Source: Nitrospira sp. (lineage in GTDB: Bacteria > Nitrospirota > Nitrospiria > Nitrospirales > Nitrospiraceae). From it: 7,521 nucleotides of DNA. Below the pieces are notes generated by a model. That model saw nothing but the letters and a program-made list of their open reading frames with translations. It searched no databases and was not told the origin of the DNA. This document shows positions 4,626 to 7,521 of the stretch, in pieces; within the stretch, counting starts at the first letter, position 1; the number at the start of each line of letters is the position of its first letter. The position numbers were made by a program, and so were the translations under genes. The stretch is taken from NCBI GenBank assembly GCA_015904045.1, contig JABMDG010000003.1:1-7521 (forward strand), in the 5' to 3' direction.

Positions 4626-4816
4626 ACGGCATGCAGGAATCGGTCAGAAAAAGGGGATAGCGCCTGTCGTGTATTGCTCGCATCTCATGGCGCACAACGC
4701 TGGCTTCGTAGGAAATGGGCCCACAAGCAATTCCACGAATGCTACAGCCGTTGATATGGATGCGAACGTAGGATTATCAGGAAAAAGATCGGCAGCAGAC
4801 AAGGCGGAGAAACGCT
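4626..4816. other. Intergenic region after the SPFH-family gene
   Basis: No convincing gene and no clear intrinsic terminator. The only structure is GCGCC/GGCGC (near 4661 and 4689), a 5-bp stem with a large loop. A 47-codon plus-strand frame (4688-4831) is low in complexity and has no ribosome site. Confidence 0.3.
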
Positions 4817-5080
4817 TCAACAACCCTTGAACTTTTTCGCGAGGCACGCTTTCGAGAGCCGCTTGGCTTCGGTCACCTGCGCGGGAGTCATCCGCTGCGC
4901 CACATCATCCCGATTGGCTTCAGCCTGCTTCTGCTCATCGCCCTTCAAATGAACTGCGGCGATGTTCACCCACATATAGGCCCGCACATAGTCTTGTTGG
5001 ACGCCCAAGCCGGCGAAATACAGTTCCGCCAGATTGTTCTGCGCCAACGCATGACCCTGTGCCGCTGCTTTTTTTGACTC
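4817..5080 (-). pseudogene. 3' remnant of a Sel1-repeat protein gene
   Basis: The minus-strand frame opens directly after TAA at 5081-5083 and has no ATG. It reads ESKKAAAQGHALAQNNLAEL, then YFAGLGVQQDYVRAYMWVNIAA, which is the Sel1 pattern (A.QG.a.AQ.nLg.lY..G.GV.qDy..A..W...AA). It ends with AQRMTPAQVTEAKRLSKACL, the usual C-terminal tail of single-domain Sel1 proteins, then TGA at 4817-4819. Only the last repeat and the tail are present; the signal peptide and earlier repeats expected upstream are missing, because argC begins on the other strand at 5105. A TTG at 5045-5047 could serve as a start for 76 aa but would cut the repeat. Sel1 proteins are alpha/alpha solenoids mediating protein contacts. 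I read it as a decayed remnant; a short functional protein is less likely. Confidence 0.65.
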
Positions 5081-5104
5081 TTACCAATCAGCAGGTCACC
5101 TACG

Positions 5105-6157
5105 ATGGGCAAGAAGTTTCGAGTGGCAATTGCAGGCGCCAGCGGATATGCCGGCGCAGAACTCGTTCGGCTCGCCGCCGCACATCCCTTTTATGAAATT
5201 ACTGCCGTCACGTCCGAGAAATCGGCCGGCCAGCTGGTGTCAGCCGTATTCCCCAGTCTCACCGGCATTGTAGAACATCGCTTCGAGGCACTGGCCCCGG
5301 AAGCCTTGGCTGAACGGGCGGACGCAGTGTTCCTGGCACTGCCCCACACCAAGTCACAGGACCCGGTTGCATTGTGCATGAAAGCGGGCAAGCTGGTTGT
5401 CGATCTCAGCGCCGATTATCGCCTCAAGGATGTCGCAGCCTACGAACAGTGGTACCAAACCCCGCACACGCACCCACGCCTCTTAGAAGAAGCGGTCTAT
5501 GGTTTGCCGGAACTCCATCGGGAAGCCATTGCGAAGGCAAGACTTGTCGCCTCGCCGGGCTGTTATCCGACTGCCGCCATCTTGCAGCTCGCGCCCCTCA
5601 TCGCCAAGAATCTGGTGCAGCCGGATCTGATTGTGATCGATGCAAAGTCCGGGATCTCCGGAGCCGGACGCAGTCCTGCTCTCCCCTACCACTTCCCGGA
5701 AGCCCATGAATCACTGGAACCGTACAAGATCGGCAAGCATCGGCACATACCTGAAATCGAACAAGAGCTGTCGGGCATGATCGGAAAGACCGGATCGGTC
5801 ACCGTCACCTTTACCCCGCACCTGGTACCAATGAATCGTGGAATTCTCAGTACGGCGTACTGCAAGCTGGTGCATGACATGACGCTCGCCGACCTCCGGT
5901 CTTTGTATAGGGAATTTTACAAGGGAGAGCGGTTTGTCCGGCTCTATGAGGATATCGTCCCCAATCCCCGATATATCAGAGGCTCTAATTTTTGCGACGT
6001 CGGGGTCTACACCGATCCGAGGGCCGGATGGGTGGTGACAGTCGCCGCCGTCGACAATCTGGTAAAAGGCGCCGCAGGCCAGGCCATCCAAGCTATGAAT
6101 CTGATGATGGGACTCCCTGAAGAGAGTGGGCTTACCCTGCCGGGCAGCTACCCGTAA
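5105..6157 (+). CDS. argC: N-acetyl-gamma-glutamyl-phosphate reductase
   Basis: 350 aa, the normal length. It catalyses the NADPH-dependent reduction of N-acetylglutamyl 5-phosphate to the semialdehyde, the third step of arginine synthesis, in the cytosol. The Rossmann motif VAIAGASGYAGAELVRL (7-23) is at the start, FLALPHTKS at 76-84, and the active-site SPGCYPTAAI (150-159) carries the nucleophile C153. Further family signatures are SGISGAGRSP (182-191), GKHRHIPEI (210-218), TPHLVPMNRGI (237-247) and VDNLVKGAAGQAIQAMN (316-332). All key residues are present, so the enzyme should be active. The ribosome site is weak (AGGT about 8 nt before ATG), and I see no good promoter in the 24 bp between the gene and the Sel1 remnant, or just beyond. 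argJ follows directly, so the two form an operon. Confidence 0.97.
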   Translation: MGKKFRVAIAGASGYAGAELVRLAAAHPFYEITAVTSEKSAGQLVSAVFPSLTGIVEHRFEALAPEALAERADAVFLALPHTKSQDPVALCMKAGKLVVDLSADYRLKDVAAYEQWYQTPHTHPRLLEEAVYGLPELHREAIAKARLVASPGCYPTAAILQLAPLIAKNLVQPDLIVIDAKSGISGAGRSPALPYHFPEAHESLEPYKIGKHRHIPEIEQELSGMIGKTGSVTVTFTPHLVPMNRGILSTAYCKLVHDMTLADLRSLYREFYKGERFVRLYEDIVPNPRYIRGSNFCDVGVYTDPRAGWVVTVAAVDNLVKGAAGQAIQAMNLMMGLPEESGLTLPGSYP

Positions 6158-6209
6158 TGACCAACTGACAACTATCGATTGTTTCAATCCACACATCCAA
6201 CGACTGATC

Positions 6210-7418
6210 GTGAAGACAAACCAGACCTCCGGTGTGACCGCTCCTTTAGGCTTTGAAGCAGCCGGCATCCATTGCGGGATCAAGAAGCCGGGAATCCTCG
6301 ATCTGGCGCTTGTCGTGTCAACCGTCAACGGGCCGATCGCTGGCGTGTTCACAAAAAACCAGGTTGCCGCGGCTCCGGTGATTCTCGATCGACTGCACCT
6401 CCGGCGGCGGCAGGGCCGCGCCATCATCGTGAATAGCGGAAACGCGAATGCCTGCACAGGGGCGAATGGGCTTGCTTCGGCGCAGGTCATGGCCTCGACC
6501 GTCGCGCAGAGTCTTGCTGTTCCAGTGCATCACGTTTTTGTCGGATCAACCGGCGTCATCGGCCGCGTGCTGCCTATCGATCGAATCAAAGCGGGAATCC
6601 CGGCCTTGATCGCCCAACTCAGCAGCCGAGGCGGGCCCCAGGCAGCCCAGGCTATTCTGACCACCGATCTCCGTCCAAAGACCGTCGTCGTTCGAGGCAC
6701 GATCGGCGGCAAAGTCGTGACCATCGGCGGCATGGCCAAAGGCTCCGGAATGATCCATCCCAATATGGCAACGATGCTCGCGTATTTGACCACCGATGCC
6801 GCGATTGCGCCTGCAGCGCTTCAGCATGCGCTCAAGTCCGCAGTCGACCAATCGTTCAATTGCATTACCGTGGACGGCGACACCAGCACCAACGACACCG
6901 TTCTCTGTCTGGCCAACGGACTGGCCAAGAATTCTCTGATCCGGCAAGGGACGGTCCACTATCGCCGTTTTACCCAACTCCTGACTGAAGCCTCTGAACA
7001 GCTGGCCCTCGCCATTTGCCGGGACGGTGAAGGCGTGACCAAAGTCGTGAAGGTTCTGGTGACTGGAGCTGTAACAGCGACAGCTGCGAAACGTGTGGCT
7101 GCCACGATTGCTACGTCCAATCTCGTCAAGACCGCCCTATTCGGAGAAGACGCCAACTGGGGCCGAGTCATGGGCGCTATCGGCCGATCCAACGTTCGCA
7201 TCAAGCCGAACAACGTGACGGTGCGCTTCGATGACGTTGTGATGGTCAAGCGAGGCATGGGAGTGGGGCTCGCCGCGGAACAGCAGATCGCACAGGTTTT
7301 CAAACAAAAAGAATTTACGATTGCAGTGGATCTTGGGGATGGCCGGGCGCAGGCGCACATGTGGACGACCGACCTCTCATACGACTACGTCCGTATCAAC
7401 GCAAGCTATCGATCTTAA
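6210..7418 (+). CDS. argJ: Glutamate N-acetyltransferase / amino-acid acetyltransferase (ornithine acetyltransferase)
   Basis: 402 aa from GTG 6210, the length and N-terminus typical of ArgJ (SGVTAPLGFEAAGIHCGIKK). A longer form from GTG 6126 (430 aa, overlapping argC by 32 bp) is possible; neither start has a good ribosome site. ArgJ moves the acetyl group from N-acetylornithine to glutamate, closing the cyclic arginine pathway; some members also use acetyl-CoA. Signatures, numbered from GTG 6210: IVNSGNANACTG (73-84), GSTGVIGR (112-119), the self-cleavage motif KGSGMIHPNMATML (177-190) with nucleophile T188 (codon 6771-6773), VDGDTSTNDT (221-230), GEDANWGRV (312-320) and the C-terminal YVRINASYRS. 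The precursor should split between A187 and T188 into alpha and beta chains. Whether it is bifunctional cannot be read with certainty. Co-transcribed with argC. Confidence 0.97.
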   Translation: MKTNQTSGVTAPLGFEAAGIHCGIKKPGILDLALVVSTVNGPIAGVFTKNQVAAAPVILDRLHLRRRQGRAIIVNSGNANACTGANGLASAQVMASTVAQSLAVPVHHVFVGSTGVIGRVLPIDRIKAGIPALIAQLSSRGGPQAAQAILTTDLRPKTVVVRGTIGGKVVTIGGMAKGSGMIHPNMATMLAYLTTDAAIAPAALQHALKSAVDQSFNCITVDGDTSTNDTVLCLANGLAKNSLIRQGTVHYRRFTQLLTEASEQLALAICRDGEGVTKVVKVLVTGAVTATAAKRVAATIATSNLVKTALFGEDANWGRVMGAIGRSNVRIKPNNVTVRFDDVVMVKRGMGVGLAAEQQIAQVFKQKEFTIAVDLGDGRAQAHMWTTDLSYDYVRINASYRS

Positions 7419-7434
7419 GCCGGAATTCTCCGGC
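7419..7434 (+). terminator. Hairpin directly after argJ (weak terminator)
   Basis: GCCGGA (7419-7424) pairs perfectly with TCCGGC (7429-7434) around a 4-nt ATTC loop, starting at the base after the argJ stop. No U-tract follows, so it may slow rather than end transcription, or protect the mRNA 3' end. Confidence 0.4.
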
Positions 7435-7440
7435 AGCGTC

Positions 7441-7469
7441 TTGAAAACACACAGGGACTGTGATAGCGT
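7441..7469 (+). promoter_or_regulatory. Candidate promoter facing out of the right edge
   Basis: -35 TTGAAA (7441-7446, 5/6), a 17-bp spacer and -10 TAGCGT (7464-7469, keeping the key T, A and final T) with a TGA extension (7461-7463). The remaining ~50 bp has no start codon with a ribosome site, so the target gene lies beyond the window. Confidence 0.4.
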
Positions 7470-7521
7470 GCCGAGGCTTTAGCAGTCGCACCAATCTATT
7501 CGTCCAATTTAGGACCGATAG

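Noticed and set aside
4688..4831. Plus-strand 47-codon frame after the SPFH gene
   Set aside because: Low-complexity, no ribosome site, and it runs over the end of the Sel1 remnant on the other strand.
5711..6490. Long minus-strand open frame of 259 codons across argC/argJ
   Set aside because: It is the shadow of two certain genes, with no protein-family signal of its own.
1..7521. CRISPR array, insertion sequence, transposase or defence operon
   Set aside because: No regularly spaced repeats, no terminal inverted repeats with a transposase frame, and no recognisable defence proteins are present on either strand.

Overview
The window looks like a stretch of chromosome from a moderately GC-rich Gram-negative bacterium. 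Two lipoprotein-type leaders, a periplasmic-type exported protein and the style of the small proteins fit a Nitrospira-like (Nitrospirota) genome. That placement is an inference from gene content and protein style; no marker gene here proves it.

Left part (1-2071). A minus-strand membrane protein, probably a CcsA/HemX-type cytochrome c biogenesis protein, enters from the left edge. Diverging from it is a plus-strand tetrapyrrole-methylase-family protein related to RsmI but degenerate in several signature motifs. It converges, with a short overlap, on a minus-strand TusA-family protein. Next on the minus strand comes an exported protein of unknown function, followed by a clear intrinsic terminator with a UUCG loop.

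Middle part (2072-3376). A complete minus-strand tRNA-Leu(CAA) gene has a good sigma70-type promoter. Divergent from it is a small YggX-like protein with two CxxC pairs. Downstream lies the most unusual part of the window. A plus-strand promoter and the first ~20 codons of what looks like a DUF151 (bifunctional nuclease) gene run straight into a second, truncated tRNA-Leu copy. That copy keeps the 5' 52 nt of the tRNA without a single change, and its own promoter with the same -35, -10 and 17-bp spacing, but lacks the 3' 35 nt including the T arm and CCA end. Both partners are broken at the same junction (about 3053/3054), so this is a rearrangement scar.

Right part (3377-7521). A small lipoprotein and a lipoprotein-like SPFH/prohibitin-family protein form a two-gene unit. 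A 5'-truncated Sel1-repeat remnant follows on the minus strand, ending just upstream of argC. argC and argJ are adjacent and supply the NADPH-dependent reduction and the acetyl-recycling step of arginine biosynthesis. A hairpin follows argJ, and a candidate promoter faces out of the right edge.

The window therefore combines housekeeping genes (argC, argJ, tRNA-Leu, probably cytochrome c biogenesis and rRNA methylation) with two decayed loci: the DUF151/tRNA scar and the Sel1 remnant. Both flank the lipoprotein pair, which suggests that the stretch from about 2.9 to 5.1 kb has been rearranged. No CRISPR array, transposase, integrase or recognisable multi-gene defence system is visible.
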